A stretch of 64,000 nucleotides of DNA, taken from Paenibacillus timonensis. GTDB taxonomy: Bacteria > Bacillota > Bacilli > Paenibacillales > Paenibacillaceae. Positions 1 to 8,999 of the stretch are shown here, in pieces; the stretch's first letter is position 1, and every line of letters begins with the position of its first letter. The translations under genes were made by a program, and so were the position numbers. The stretch covers positions 1 to 64,000 of the forward strand of contig NZ_WNZY01000003.1 of assembly GCF_009725205.1 (NCBI RefSeq), read 5' to 3'. The notes below the pieces were generated by a model. That model saw only the letters and a program-made list of their open reading frames with translations. It had not been told where the DNA came from and did no database searches.

Positions 1-1496
1 CGCCGGGTGAGCGCCGCCGCAGCTTCGGCGGCGCGGCGCGGCGACGGCGCGGCGAGCAGCGCGTCGATGACGTCCACGGCCGCGCGGCGGTAGCGCGCGG
101 CGATGCTGGCGCCAACCGCCGCGGCGTAGATCAGCGTCGACTCGCCGGACAACATCGCTCCGCCCGGAAGCGGCTCCGTGATCCAAGCCTCTGCCGGTTT
201 CGGCATCCGCTCGTCCAACTGCTGCTCCCAGGCTTCGCCCCAGAGCTCCAGCTCCTGGCCGATCCCCCGAAGCTCCTGGCGCACATGCCAATCCAGCTGT
301 GCTTCGACTTGCTCCCCAAGCGCCTGCAGAAATTCGCTTTGGCGCTTCAACTTCTCCGCTTCCGTCTTTCCGCCAGCGAACCAGCCCTTCGCTTTAAAGC
401 CCGGCGCCTGGCCTTCCAAATAGCGACCCGCAAGCTCCCGCAACTGCGGGGTCATCAACTGTGCGGTCTCCAGCAGGCTGCCGATACGTCGCAGCCACTC
501 CTGTTTCCGCGGTTCCCAAGCCTTCTCCCCAGAAGGATCAACGATCTCGAGTCTACGCAGTTCTTCCCCCATTGCCGTTACGTCCGTTTCGCCGCCAGCC
601 TCTTCTTCTAGCTGCTCACGCCGAGATTGCTCCGACTCAGCCACGCGCGCTAAATAACCTTCAACCGACTGAGCCGCCGAAGCGTAAGCCCCGTATTCCA
701 GCAAACCGCCTCCCCGCTCAAACAAGGCGCGGATCGCTCCCTTCAACTGCGGCAGCATATTCCCGGGAGCATCGTCCCTCATTAATGAAATATAGAAAAT
801 TCCCTTCGCCGCGATATTCCATGCCCGGAACGCCTGGCTGACCGATTGTTGATACTCCTCGAAGGAGAGCTCCTCTTCCCGATGCTTATCGATTTGATTC
901 ACGACCATGTATACCGGTTTACCGTAATCGCTTAGCGATTTGGCAAAGCTTAAATTGGTCTCCGAAGAAACGTGGTTATAATCCATCACATAAAACACTA
1001 CATCCGCCAGGTGCAGAGCAGAATGCGTGGCCATCGCATGGCCGGCGTCATTGGAGTCGACTCCAGGCGTATCTAGCAACACACCGCCGCGAGGTGGTAG
1101 CTCAATCTGGTCCCAGAGCTCTACGCGAGTGTATTCTTCGCCGTTGCGGCAATACGCCGCTACCTCCTCCACCGGCACTTCTACCTTAGCTTTGGCCAAA
1201 TCGGCCGGCGTCAATAGTGCACGCGGCTCCCCTTCCCGAATGAGTACCACATTGGCGCTGGTGGGAAGCGGGCTAGCCGGCATAACCACTTTTCCGCATA
1301 AAGCGTTAATTAAACTCGACTTCCCCGCCGAGAAATGGCCGCAAAACGCCGTGACCAGCTCCCTCCGGCCCAGCTTGTCGCCAACCTCTCGCAGTTCAGC
1401 CGCCGCGGTTAGGTCACCTTCCCCGTCCACTAATTCTCGCAATCGATGCAACCGCTCGCGCAATGATACCTCCGTATCCGTCATCGTTCCATCCAT
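1..1496 (-). CDS. Dynamin-like GTPase, N-terminal part (runs off the window)
   Basis: Open frame of 498 codons with no stop down to base 1, so the C-terminus lies outside. The start is ATG at 1494-1496, with GGAGGA about 7 bases upstream. A dynamin-type GTPase domain is visible: P-loop GHFSAGKSS at about residues 53-61, G3 motif DTPGV near 141 and G4 motif NQID near 193. A predicted helical, Glu/Arg-rich stalk-like region follows, typical of bacterial dynamin-like proteins that tubulate or repair membranes. Whether this is a double-headed protein like Bacillus DynA cannot be told from the part present. It is the first gene on its strand beyond the 1.5-kb gap region and has no visible partner in the window. 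Confidence 0.85.
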   Translation of the reverse strand, partial: MDGTMTDTEVSLRERLHRLRELVDGEGDLTAAAELREVGDKLGRRELVTAFCGHFSAGKSSLINALCGKVVMPASPLPTSANVVLIREGEPRALLTPADLAKAKVEVPVEEVAAYCRNGEEYTRVELWDQIELPPRGGVLLDTPGVDSNDAGHAMATHSALHLADVVFYVMDYNHVSSETNLSFAKSLSDYGKPVYMVVNQIDKHREEELSFEEYQQSVSQAFRAWNIAAKGIFYISLMRDDAPGNMLPQLKGAIRALFERGGGLLEYGAYASAAQSVEGYLARVAESEQSRREQLEEEAGGETDVTAMGEELRRLEIVDPSGEKAWEPRKQEWLRRIGSLLETAQLMTPQLRELAGRYLEGQAPGFKAKGWFAGGKTEAEKLKRQSEFLQALGEQVEAQLDWHVRQELRGIGQELELWGEAWEQQLDERMPKPAEAWITEPLPGGAMLSGESTLIYAAAVGASIAARYRRAAVDVIDALLAAPSPRRAAEAAAALTR

Positions 1497-1667
1497 CCTA
1501 GTTCCTCCGTTTTCCACGCTGCGAAATCAAGTTTCATTTTAATTATTCATATTTTAACATTTCCCTGTTCGCTTGGAAACGCTCCCTTGCGGATGTTCGT
1601 CCGCGTAACGCTTCATACCAAAAAACCACCTCCCAAGGAGGCGGTTCCGTTTATACTACAGCTTTAA
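1497..1667. other. Intergenic region between the HTH regulator and the dynamin gene
   Basis: Contains the terminator of the gene on its right (1619-1646) and the presumed promoter of the dynamin gene. I see no small ORF with a ribosome site here. Confidence 0.5.
1619..1646 (-). terminator. Rho-independent terminator of the HTH/PBP regulator
   Basis: Ten-base arms at 1624-1633 and 1637-1646 (one G-U pair on the minus-strand RNA) with a three-base loop, followed on the minus strand by a T run from the A tract at 1619-1625. Confidence 0.85.
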
Positions 1668-2657
1668 CTAATATAAGCCAGCCTCTCGATCCGCCAGCAC
1701 CTGTCCGGTGAGCGACAAATCGTAATCCCCTAATGACGACAGTACCTCGTGCAGCTCGGTCGATCCCAGCGCTTCGCGGAGCTTGGCGATCCACTCGCGG
1801 TTCTCCGGCTTATTCAGCACAACAAGGTCGACGCGTTCTAGGGTCAGCGGAATGAAATCAAGTCCGGCGATCCGAGCCGGCCGTTCGCTGCCGACGCCAA
1901 CGTCCGCCTGGCCAAGGGCAATCCGCCCGCCAAGCCCCATATGCGAAGATTCCTCCTGGGCGTAGCCGGTGACGGTCGCAGGAGCGATTCCATGCTTGCG
2001 CAGCTGTTCATCCAGCAATACCCGGGCTCCCGAACCCTTCTCCCGGTTAATCAGCTTAATCCCGGGCCGCGCTAAATCCTCCCAGGATTGGATCCTAAGC
2101 GGATTACCTTGCTTGACGTAAAAACCTGCCCGGCGCGTCGCAAAATTCAATACCAAATAAGGGAGTGAAATGAACAGCTTGCGGATATACGGCAAATTGT
2201 ACTCCCCGGTGTCTCCATCGTACAGATGCGTGCTGACGATATCCGCCGCACCGTTATACATGGCCACTAAGCTGTCCATACTGCTGGCAAAGGAACGCAG
2301 CGGACGGTATGCGCGAACTTTAGATTCCAACGCTTTGGCCAGCAGATCGAGCCCCGGATCCTGCCCGGTAATGACCAACGTCCTTGCCCCATCCCGCACT
2401 TCTCCGCCGTCGGCATCCGATCGGGTCGGTACGGTATAGGGAACCTGAAATACCGGCATGGCTGTGGCAGCGGAAGACCCGGCCCCGCTTCTGGCTTTGT
2501 GCTTATACGCCTCCAAGTCGGTGGAGTCCACTCTCATCTGTTTGCCGACCCGGTATGCGGGAAGCTCCCCTTTTTTGATCAAATCATATACGGTTAACTT
2601 AGATACCTTTAATAGCTTGGCGATTTCTTCGGCTGTATACGAGATCGGTTCAGTCAT
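1668..2657 (-). CDS. HTH plus periplasmic-binding-fold regulator, probably molybdate-responsive
   Basis: 329 aa. Residues about 5-55 form an excisionase/MerR-like helix-turn-helix (YTAEEIAKLLKVSKLTVYDL). Residues about 90-310 resemble the cytoplasmic PBP-like domain (COG1910 type) found fused to DNA-binding domains; such proteins sense ligands like molybdate inside the cell. It is divergent from modAB with a 158-bp shared regulatory region, which is why molybdate or a related oxyanion is the likely ligand. This is inferred from context; the ligand is not readable from the sequence. It is transcribed alone and ends in a strong terminator. Confidence 0.75.
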   Translation of the reverse strand: MTEPISYTAEEIAKLLKVSKLTVYDLIKKGELPAYRVGKQMRVDSTDLEAYKHKARSGAGSSAATAMPVFQVPYTVPTRSDADGGEVRDGARTLVITGQDPGLDLLAKALESKVRAYRPLRSFASSMDSLVAMYNGAADIVSTHLYDGDTGEYNLPYIRKLFISLPYLVLNFATRRAGFYVKQGNPLRIQSWEDLARPGIKLINREKGSGARVLLDEQLRKHGIAPATVTGYAQEESSHMGLGGRIALGQADVGVGSERPARIAGLDFIPLTLERVDLVVLNKPENREWIAKLREALGSTELHEVLSSLGDYDLSLTGQVLADREAGLY

Positions 2658-2815
2658 AACTTACTCCTCATCTGTTCCACCATCGTTCTTGCAACTAGAT
2701 TCATCTTACCGGGGATTTCCCTTTTTTTCAATGAAAACTCCCCCATGGATCTATGCAGATCGTTATGTTTCGTATAATCTAGATATAATTAGATATAATC
2801 AAGGAGGAAATACCT
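2658..2815. promoter_or_regulatory. Divergent promoter/operator region of the regulator and modAB
   Basis: Contains a 5-bp inverted repeat GATCT-N4-AGATC (2748-2761), a TATAAT box at 2773-2778, and two perfect tandem copies of the 10-mer TAGATATAAT (2780-2789 and 2790-2799) directly upstream of the modA ribosome site AAGGAGG (2801-2807). The 10-bp period places both copies on one face of the helix, as expected for cooperative binding. Assignment as the regulator's operator is inference. Confidence 0.6.
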
Positions 2816-3685
2816 ATGCACAAATGGATGAAGCTGCCCTTTTTGGCGGTACTCACCGTCCTTATCCTGCTCCTATCCGCCGGATGCGGCAGCAATTCGG
2901 CTTCGCCCAACAAGGCTCCTTCCGTCAGTGCCGAAGGTAGCAACGCGGCCAACAACTCACCAACATCGGTTGAGGACAAGTCCGAACCGGCTGAGCAGGT
3001 CGAACTGCTCGTCTCTGCCGCTGCCAGCTTAACCGAAAGCCTTGATGAACTCAAAAGTGTATACGAAGCCGAGCACAGCCATGTGAAGCTAACTTTTAAC
3101 TACGCCGCCTCCGGAACGCTTCAACAGCAAATCGAACAAGGCGCCCCGGCTGATCTGTTCCTGTCCGCCGGGACCAAGCAGATGAATGCTTTGATCGAAA
3201 AAGGCCTAATGGATGACCGTCTAACAACCAACCTATTGACCAATGAACTTGTGCTGGTTGTTCCTCAGGATGGCTCCGTACAAATTGAAAAAATGGAAGA
3301 TCTAGCAAAACTCGGCGATATCGCCATCGGCACCCCTGAATCTGTTCCGGCCGGGAAATACGCGCAACAGACTCTTACTTACCATAAGCTTTGGGATTCA
3401 TTGCAATCCAAGCTAGTGTTGACCAAGGACGTCAAACAAGTCTTATCCTATGTGGAAACCGGCAACGTCGACGCCGGATTCGTTTACAAAACCGACGCTG
3501 CCCTTTCGGATAAGGTGAAGGTGGCGCTAAGCGCAGAAGCCGAAAGCCATGAACCGATTGAATATCCGATCGGTGTCCTCAAGGGCAGTGCTCATCCGGA
3601 TGAAGCCAAAGCACTTTACGATTTCTTGTTAAGCGACCCCGCCCGGCAAGTGTTTAGCACATACGGGTTTACCCCAGCGGAGTAA
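2816..3685 (+). CDS. modA: Molybdate ABC transporter substrate-binding lipoprotein ModA
   Basis: 289 aa. A lipoprotein signal with lipobox LSAGC (Cys24) is followed by an Asn/Ser-rich linker, then a ModA-type binding domain beginning LLVSAAASLTESLDEL, with SGTLQQQIEQGAPADLFLSAG typical of the molybdate/tungstate family. It captures oxyanion at the outer membrane face and delivers it to ModB. The start has a strong AAGGAGGAAA ribosome site. Only six bases separate it from modB, so the two form an operon. Downstream there is no modC ATPase gene. Confidence 0.92.
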   Translation: MHKWMKLPFLAVLTVLILLLSAGCGSNSASPNKAPSVSAEGSNAANNSPTSVEDKSEPAEQVELLVSAAASLTESLDELKSVYEAEHSHVKLTFNYAASGTLQQQIEQGAPADLFLSAGTKQMNALIEKGLMDDRLTTNLLTNELVLVVPQDGSVQIEKMEDLAKLGDIAIGTPESVPAGKYAQQTLTYHKLWDSLQSKLVLTKDVKQVLSYVETGNVDAGFVYKTDAALSDKVKVALSAEAESHEPIEYPIGVLKGSAHPDEAKALYDFLLSDPARQVFSTYGFTPAE

Positions 3686-3691
3686 TCGCCT

Positions 3692-4366
3692 ATGAACGCA
3701 ATAGGGATTCCGGAAACCTTCCTGGAGCCGGTTGGATTATCATTGCAAGTGTCTATAGCTGCCACGGTCATCGCCTTTTTGACTGGCCTTTTATTGGCAT
3801 GGCGCATGTCCACCGCCGCCTTCTACGGGAAAACGCTGGTGGAAACCATCTTTCTTCTTCCGCTCGTCCTGCCGCCTAGCGTTGTCGGTTTTATATTGCT
3901 CGTGATGCTGGGCAAGAACAGCTGGATCGGGCAAGCCGCGGAAACCCTATTGCACCTGAGCTTCGTGTTCCAGCCGCTCGGTGCGGTGATCGCTGCAGCT
4001 GTCGTCAGTTTCCCTCTGATCTATCAGACGCTGAAGTCCGGCTTTCAAGCGGTGGATCAAGAACTGAAAGACGCCGCTCGTTCGCAGGGAGCCCGGGAAT
4101 GGCAAGTGCTTGCCTATATTGTGCTGCCCCTCGCCTCCCGTTCACTGCAATCGGCGTTTATACTCGGGTTCGCCCGCGCGCTCGGCGAATTTGGAGCGAC
4201 GATGATGATCGCCGGCAACATCCCCGGCCGGACCCAAACGATTCCAACGGCCATCTATTTTGCCGTTGATGCCGGGAATCTCCAACTGGCTTGGGCCCTG
4301 ACGGGCTGCACCATCCTGTTGTCCTTCGGCCTGCTATGGATCTCCTCCCGCCTTAAAACCGAATAG
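3692..4366 (+). CDS. modB: Molybdate ABC transporter permease ModB
   Basis: 224 aa, the usual length for ModB, with about five hydrophobic segments and the permease EAA loop (ELKDAARSQGAREWQVLAYI) near residues 128-147, which docks to an ATPase. A GGAG ribosome site lies within the end of modA. It forms the membrane channel for molybdate or tungstate with ModA. The gene is followed by a long hairpin, not by modC, so the ATPase must be encoded elsewhere or shared with another importer. Confidence 0.92.
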   Translation: MNAIGIPETFLEPVGLSLQVSIAATVIAFLTGLLLAWRMSTAAFYGKTLVETIFLLPLVLPPSVVGFILLVMLGKNSWIGQAAETLLHLSFVFQPLGAVIAAAVVSFPLIYQTLKSGFQAVDQELKDAARSQGAREWQVLAYIVLPLASRSLQSAFILGFARALGEFGATMMIAGNIPGRTQTIPTAIYFAVDAGNLQLAWALTGCTILLSFGLLWISSRLKTE

Positions 4367-4398
4367 ACGAGCCAAGGCTCCTTGGTTGCAGAACGACA

Positions 4399-4450
4399 AA
4401 AATCCCCTGCGGTCTGGCGTGTTCATAACACGTCCTCCCGAGGGGATTTC
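4399..4450. terminator. Hairpin between convergent modB and the 97-aa gene
   Basis: Outer arms AAATCCCCT (4400-4408) and AGGGGATTT (4441-4449) enclose a second small hairpin, CGTGTT-CAT-AACACG, near 4418-4432. A- and T-rich flanks on both sides fit a bidirectional terminator for the two convergent units. Confidence 0.7.
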
Positions 4451-4488
4451 TTATCTATTCTTCGTTTCGAGCAACTTCATCGCTCGAT

Positions 4489-4782
4489 TTAACTAACGAC
4501 ATCCGCCGTTTCTGTTGGAAGCAAGATTTCAAAGACTTTGCCGTGCTGTAATATCGTGATGCCTCTGGTCTTATCCTTCATCACAACGACTTCCGGTTTA
4601 ACGGACATCCGTTCCAAATAATGCTCAGGTACCTCGCCGGAATCGCTGACAACCAAGCCTTCAACCTCACGCTCGTCGTTTTCGCCTAGCTTCAAATCGA
4701 TCACTTGCTCAAACACGTCCGAGAACTGTTCAAAGTTATCGGTATACACAGAAATGCATCTCATGGGGTCTCTCATCCTCAC
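4489..4782 (-). CDS. Small conserved protein of unknown function, after nth
   Basis: Up to 97 aa, soluble, acidic, with a beta-rich pattern and no recognised catalytic motif. The longest frame starts with GTG directly after the nth stop codon; an ATG at 4764 (MRCISVYTDNFE...) is the more likely start because AGGTGAGG lies about 12 bases before it, while the upstream ATG sits immediately on that sequence. The tight linkage makes it translationally coupled to nth. I do not know the family; a regulatory or housekeeping role is only suggested by the neighbourhood. Confidence 0.65.
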   Translation of the reverse strand: MRMRDPMRCISVYTDNFEQFSDVFEQVIDLKLGENDEREVEGLVVSDSGEVPEHYLERMSVKPEVVVMKDKTRGITILQHGKVFEILLPTETADVVS

Positions 4783-5472
4783 CTATGGGTTATCTTTTTT
4801 TGCCGCATTTTTCTTATTTTTTCTGTTTTGCGGCGTTTTCATACGTTTCTTGCCCTCCCGGCATACGTCAAGCAGCGGGCAGACTTCACATTTCGGGTTC
4901 TGCGCCTTGCAGTGGTACCTACCGAAGAAGATCAAGCGATGGTGGGTTAATGTCCATTCATCCCTCGGGACCCGCTTCATCAGTTTCTTCTCCACTTCAA
5001 GAACGGAGTCGTTCCATCCAGCCAAACCTAGTCGTTTACTGACACGCTCCACATGCGTATCTACGGCAATGGCCGGAACGTCAAAGGCGTTCGATACGAC
5101 GACGTTTGCCGTTTTTCGCCCCACACCAGGAAGCTCAACCAATTGTTCATGTTCCCGCGGAACCTCACCGCCGTAACGCTCCAGCAAAATATGACACAGG
5201 TTTTGAATATGCTTGGCTTTACTGCGGAACAAGCCGATTTTCCGGATATCCTGTTCCAGCTCTTCTAACGGAACCGAAACATAATCCTCGGGCGTTTTAT
5301 ACTTTTGAAACAAATCGGCCGTGACTTTATTCACGGTTGCGTCGGTGCATTGCGCGGACAGGAGCACAGCAATCGTAAGTTCAAAGGCATTCTCGTGGTT
5401 CAACTCGCAACGCGCATCCGGAAACATGGCACCGATGGTGTCTAAAATATGGCGGACGTCAGCCGCGTTCAT
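4783..5472 (-). CDS. nth: Endonuclease III (DNA glycosylase/AP lyase)
   Basis: 229 aa. Removes oxidised pyrimidines and nicks the abasic site. The helix-hairpin-helix ELPGVGRKTANVV carries catalytic Lys120, and VDTH carries Asp138. The iron-sulfur cluster loop C-X6-C-X2-C-X5-C is intact at Cys188, 195, 198 and 204. I chose ATG 5470-5472 rather than the upstream in-frame ATG because AAGGAG lies just before it and the length then equals that of known Nth proteins. In Bacillus nth follows dnaD; here dnaD is 48 kb away, so the operon has been split. Confidence 0.96.
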   Translation of the reverse strand: MNAADVRHILDTIGAMFPDARCELNHENAFELTIAVLLSAQCTDATVNKVTADLFQKYKTPEDYVSVPLEELEQDIRKIGLFRSKAKHIQNLCHILLERYGGEVPREHEQLVELPGVGRKTANVVVSNAFDVPAIAVDTHVERVSKRLGLAGWNDSVLEVEKKLMKRVPRDEWTLTHHRLIFFGRYHCKAQNPKCEVCPLLDVCREGKKRMKTPQNRKNKKNAAKKDNP

Positions 5473-5522
5473 GTCTCCACTCCTTTCCTGGAGGCCCGGC
5501 TGGCAGCTCGGATTAATCCGCG

Positions 5523-5566
5523 AAAAAACCGCCTTGATCCGGGAAACATCCCGCATCAAGACGGTT
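5523..5566 (-). terminator. Rho-independent terminator of the SLH gene
   Basis: On the minus strand, AACCGTCTTGAT and ATCAAGGCGGTT form a 12-bp stem with an inner GCGGGA/TCCCGG extension, followed by a run of six or more T. It separates the SLH gene from nth. Confidence 0.9.
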
Positions 5567-5583
5567 GATCTCACGAAAAATGA

Positions 5584-8307
5584 TTATTGTTTTTCGATTT
5601 CAACCAGCTTGTCTCCGTTGAAATACAAAACAATTTTATCATTATTCTGGAGGGATTGCACGGATATTGTCGTGTCGCCTTGGTGAATATAGGTGTCTGC
5701 CGTTACGGCAAAACGATAATTGTTGTCCGACGTACTGGATCGCAAGACGATAATTTCTTTGGCAACCCCATCATAACGGGAAAACTTGCGTTCCTGCGGG
5801 GTTAATACTTTGATCACGACCGCGCCATTCGTGTCCTTACGTACTTCAACATGATCGCTGGTCGTGAGCGAAGTTGTGCTCGTGCTGATCTCGGTACCCC
5901 GTTGAACTTTCACGCCGCTTGCCAGGGAGTAGGTCTCCACGTTGCCGGCAAAAGACTTCACCGTTAACGACGAACCATCGACACTTTGAACCTTACCTAA
6001 GGTCAGCTTCACGACTTGCAGCGAGACTGCCGTTTGTCCATTAAACGTAACGTTGATCGTTTGTCCTACCTTCAGATCGCTGACTTTGATCGCTCCGCCG
6101 TTTTCGCCGAGCAATACGGCCTGATCGACATAGAACTCGCTAGTCACCCCGTTCGCCGTTGCCCGAATGCGGCTGTTCGCCGTATTTATCGAAGCGACTT
6201 CGAATTGAATAGAGCTCTTCACTGCTAAGGTTTGCAAGGCATCCTGGTTTGCCGTCAACATCGCGGTTACTGGGTCCCCAGCCTTGATATCGGCTAACGT
6301 TGCACTTGCTTTGCCATAAATGCTGATCGACGGCGTTGTTCCTTGATAAGGGATTTCCACGGTTTTTCCGTTGCCCAGCAAGATCGTGATCTTCTTCGTC
6401 GAAGTATTGGCCGAAACGTAAGTGCCCTCGTATTTGTACGTCACTTCCACGTTCACCACACGCGAACCAACGACCGTCAGATCGACTCTACGACCTTTGG
6501 ACAGCAATGCTTCCAGACCGGACAAGGTTGGCGTTGTCGTGTTATAGGTGTATTTCGTTTTGTCATCGATTACGAATACATACGGTTTTTCCGCGGCATC
6601 CATCACAGTGAGCGCCTTCGTTTTCGCATCATAGTTGATGACGGAAGCGTTCGCCAGCTGTTCGGACTGCCGTCCGGTGACAACGATCTTCGTGACTTCG
6701 TCATCCGGGTTCAGGGTCATTTCGACTTTGTCCCCGCCTTTTGTATCCGTAATGAGATCGTCCAGGCCCGCATCCGCGATCCCGTTAATTTGCACGGTAA
6801 CGTTCTTCGCTAGCCGCTTAATTTCGTCGCGTCCTCCCGCATTCGTATAGCTGAGCAGCGTATCGCCTACGAGATCCAGCAAGGTACCGGTTACCGTACG
6901 TTCCGTTGCCTGGGTGACTTCAAGGGATGCAAGAATTCCATCCTTGACTGAATAATTGACGGAAGCCCCTGTATTCACTTCACCCATTTGATTCAACCGT
7001 TGGTTTTGATACAACAAAATCGTCTTATCATCAAACTTTAATGTTTCCTCACTGCCGCTGGCGACTTTGATCGTGACAGTTTTTCCAGTGAGATCCACCT
7101 TGGAAACCACACCGCTGCCGGAGACATTACCAACGGATTGCAACTGCACGATAACCGGCTTCTTCTCGGCAGTAAACGTTTCGCGTTGGACCACCACCGT
7201 ACTTTCCGATGTAAGATCGCTTGCCTTAATGGCATTCCCGTACTGGTCAACAAAAGACGTGTTATTATCGTAGGTTAAGGTCAATGGAGCGTTGTTTACC
7301 AACAACAGCAATTGATTATTCCCGAGGTTCCACAACAACGTTCCTTCCGAACGTTCCAACTGCTGGTTCGCATCCGTCACTTCCACATAAGCAGCCGAGC
7401 CCACTTTATCTACTACTAGCAATTTGGTGTACAGCTTCAAAGCACTTTGGGTCGTTCTCACTTCGGAATCCTTCGTAAAATAGACAGAACGGTTGTCCAG
7501 CGAAAAGCTTCTCATTTGACCGTTCGTATACAAAGTCAGCTTGCTGTCGGTCAGTTGGGTTACGATCCCCTCATAGACGTTAGCGTAACCCGGGTTCACG
7601 TATTCGCCGCCACGGCTGAAGAAGGTAGCGAGCTGAGCGCGGGTGACTTTGCCGAGCGGATCAAAACGGTTGCCTTCCACCCCTTTGGTCAGATTCAACT
7701 GAACCGCAACATTGACATAGCCGCGCGCGTTCGCGGAGATGCTCGATTGATCGGCGAAGCCGGTTGACATCGCAGCCGATGCTTTGGCTTCCGCATCTTT
7801 GCCCAGAGAACGTACTAGAATTTTGGCAATCCATTCCCGCGAGGCTTTCTTCTCGCCCCAGGATTCGCCTTCTTTCGTGACAGCAACCTCTTCATTTTTG
7901 TCAATCAATTTCTTGGATAGTGCCAGTTCCAAATAAGGTTTAAAATAATTGCCGACCTTAAGATCTGCAGGAGCGGTAGACCCGCTGCCCAACTGAGAAT
8001 CCAGGTTCATGAACCGGACAGCCATCGTAATGGCTTCCTGTTGAGTTACGCTATCGCCTGGCCGGAATTTGCCGGCATCGCCGAGAAGAATGCCCTCAGA
8101 CGCCAGTTTGTATATATGTTTCTCCGCCCAGAATCCGTTCTGTACGTCACTGAACAAAGATACAGCAGCGACGTTTTGCGAGGTGTTGACCGTTGTCGTT
8201 TCTTCGGCAAATGCCGCCGTAGTTCCGCCCAAACACATGGCCGTAACCAGCATGGCGGAAACTGCTCTTTGGGTACTGCGTGTAAACGTGCGTTTATAGG
8301 ATGCCAT
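5584..8307 (-). CDS. Large S-layer-homology (SLH) surface protein
   Basis: 907 aa, secreted. The start at ATG 8305-8307 has AAAGGAAG upstream and gives a proper signal peptide ending near AAFA-EE; the longer frame adds 13 residues. Residues about 45-230 hold three SLH repeats (FSDVQNGFWAEKHIYKLASE, ASREWIAKILVR, RAQLATFF) that bind pyruvylated cell-wall polymer. The remaining ~670 residues are Thr/Val-rich beta-type repeats, several with a V-x-GxxLTVxS pattern, and contain no obvious enzyme motif. It probably is a structural wall protein. It lies 73 bp downstream of the GerMN/amidase pair, so it may be partly co-transcribed. Confidence 0.88.
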   Translation of the reverse strand: MASYKRTFTRSTQRAVSAMLVTAMCLGGTTAAFAEETTTVNTSQNVAAVSLFSDVQNGFWAEKHIYKLASEGILLGDAGKFRPGDSVTQQEAITMAVRFMNLDSQLGSGSTAPADLKVGNYFKPYLELALSKKLIDKNEEVAVTKEGESWGEKKASREWIAKILVRSLGKDAEAKASAAMSTGFADQSSISANARGYVNVAVQLNLTKGVEGNRFDPLGKVTRAQLATFFSRGGEYVNPGYANVYEGIVTQLTDSKLTLYTNGQMRSFSLDNRSVYFTKDSEVRTTQSALKLYTKLLVVDKVGSAAYVEVTDANQQLERSEGTLLWNLGNNQLLLLVNNAPLTLTYDNNTSFVDQYGNAIKASDLTSESTVVVQRETFTAEKKPVIVQLQSVGNVSGSGVVSKVDLTGKTVTIKVASGSEETLKFDDKTILLYQNQRLNQMGEVNTGASVNYSVKDGILASLEVTQATERTVTGTLLDLVGDTLLSYTNAGGRDEIKRLAKNVTVQINGIADAGLDDLITDTKGGDKVEMTLNPDDEVTKIVVTGRQSEQLANASVINYDAKTKALTVMDAAEKPYVFVIDDKTKYTYNTTTPTLSGLEALLSKGRRVDLTVVGSRVVNVEVTYKYEGTYVSANTSTKKITILLGNGKTVEIPYQGTTPSISIYGKASATLADIKAGDPVTAMLTANQDALQTLAVKSSIQFEVASINTANSRIRATANGVTSEFYVDQAVLLGENGGAIKVSDLKVGQTINVTFNGQTAVSLQVVKLTLGKVQSVDGSSLTVKSFAGNVETYSLASGVKVQRGTEISTSTTSLTTSDHVEVRKDTNGAVVIKVLTPQERKFSRYDGVAKEIIVLRSSTSDNNYRFAVTADTYIHQGDTTISVQSLQNNDKIVLYFNGDKLVEIEKQ

Positions 8308-8380
8308 CAAATTCTTCCTTTCTACAAAAAAGATCTCTCTACCCATTCGACGGCGGACAGGTGAGTTCCTCCCCGAATCC

Positions 8381-8974
8381 TTAATTTCTTGACAACGGAT
8401 GCGTCAGTTCGACATGTCCCATCAACGTATCGACGGGAGTTCCATCCACCAGGACATCGATCGCCTGAACCTCATCGAATTGGAACAAGGTGTTTTTTAA
8501 CGCATCGAGAGCCAGCGCCTCCCCGCCCGCACCAAGGCGCGCTTCATCGGGCAGCGCCAAGTCGACGGTTACGGTTCCGTCCTTGAAATCGGCGGAATGA
8601 AACTCGACTTTTCCCCACAGCGAGAACTGTTTGGTATCGCTCGGGGTTTGCAACGCCTTGAGGGCCGCCAAATATTTATCAGCTTCTGCCTGATAGGTGA
8701 TTTCACGGCTATCTTGGGTTAACTCCAGCATCTGATCATCGGTAAAATACGTTTCAATCTTTTCCGTGATCTGCTGTGGCTGGTTCGCCCCGCCTGCTCC
8801 TTGCGACGAATCTGTATTCTGCGGCGAAGCCGTGTTCGGAGCCTGTACGTTCTCCTGGTTTGTCTCAGCGTTTCCCGCTCCCGCGTTAGGAGCCGATTGC
8901 GGTTTTTGCCCACAGCCGCTGCTCAAGGCGAGCAGAAGAACCAAAACTCCCATGAGGTAACTTTTTCTGATCAT
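8381..8974 (-). CDS. GerMN-domain lipoprotein, copy A
   Basis: 197 aa. Lipobox LSSGC (Cys21), then a Gly/Asn/Gln-rich linker to about residue 70, then one GerMN domain (from IETYFTDDQM to GHVELTHP). GerMN domains occur in GerM and related sporulation/envelope proteins; they are thought to be structural modules rather than enzymes. Ribosome site GGAGG at the start. The gene lies 25 bp after the amidase gene, in one operon. It is closely similar in its last ~75 residues to copy B at 11728-12336 (both end with LPDEARLGAGGE...LMGHV.L.HP). Confidence 0.88.
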   Translation of the reverse strand: MIRKSYLMGVLVLLLALSSGCGQKPQSAPNAGAGNAETNQENVQAPNTASPQNTDSSQGAGGANQPQQITEKIETYFTDDQMLELTQDSREITYQAEADKYLAALKALQTPSDTKQFSLWGKVEFHSADFKDGTVTVDLALPDEARLGAGGEALALDALKNTLFQFDEVQAIDVLVDGTPVDTLMGHVELTHPLSRN

Positions 8975-8999
8975 GGTTACTTCCTCCTTCGCCCGGCGA

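Noticed and set aside
5473..5574. N-terminal extension of nth by 34 codons
   Set aside because: It covers the SLH terminator region, lacks a ribosome site, and the shorter form matches the family length and residue numbering.
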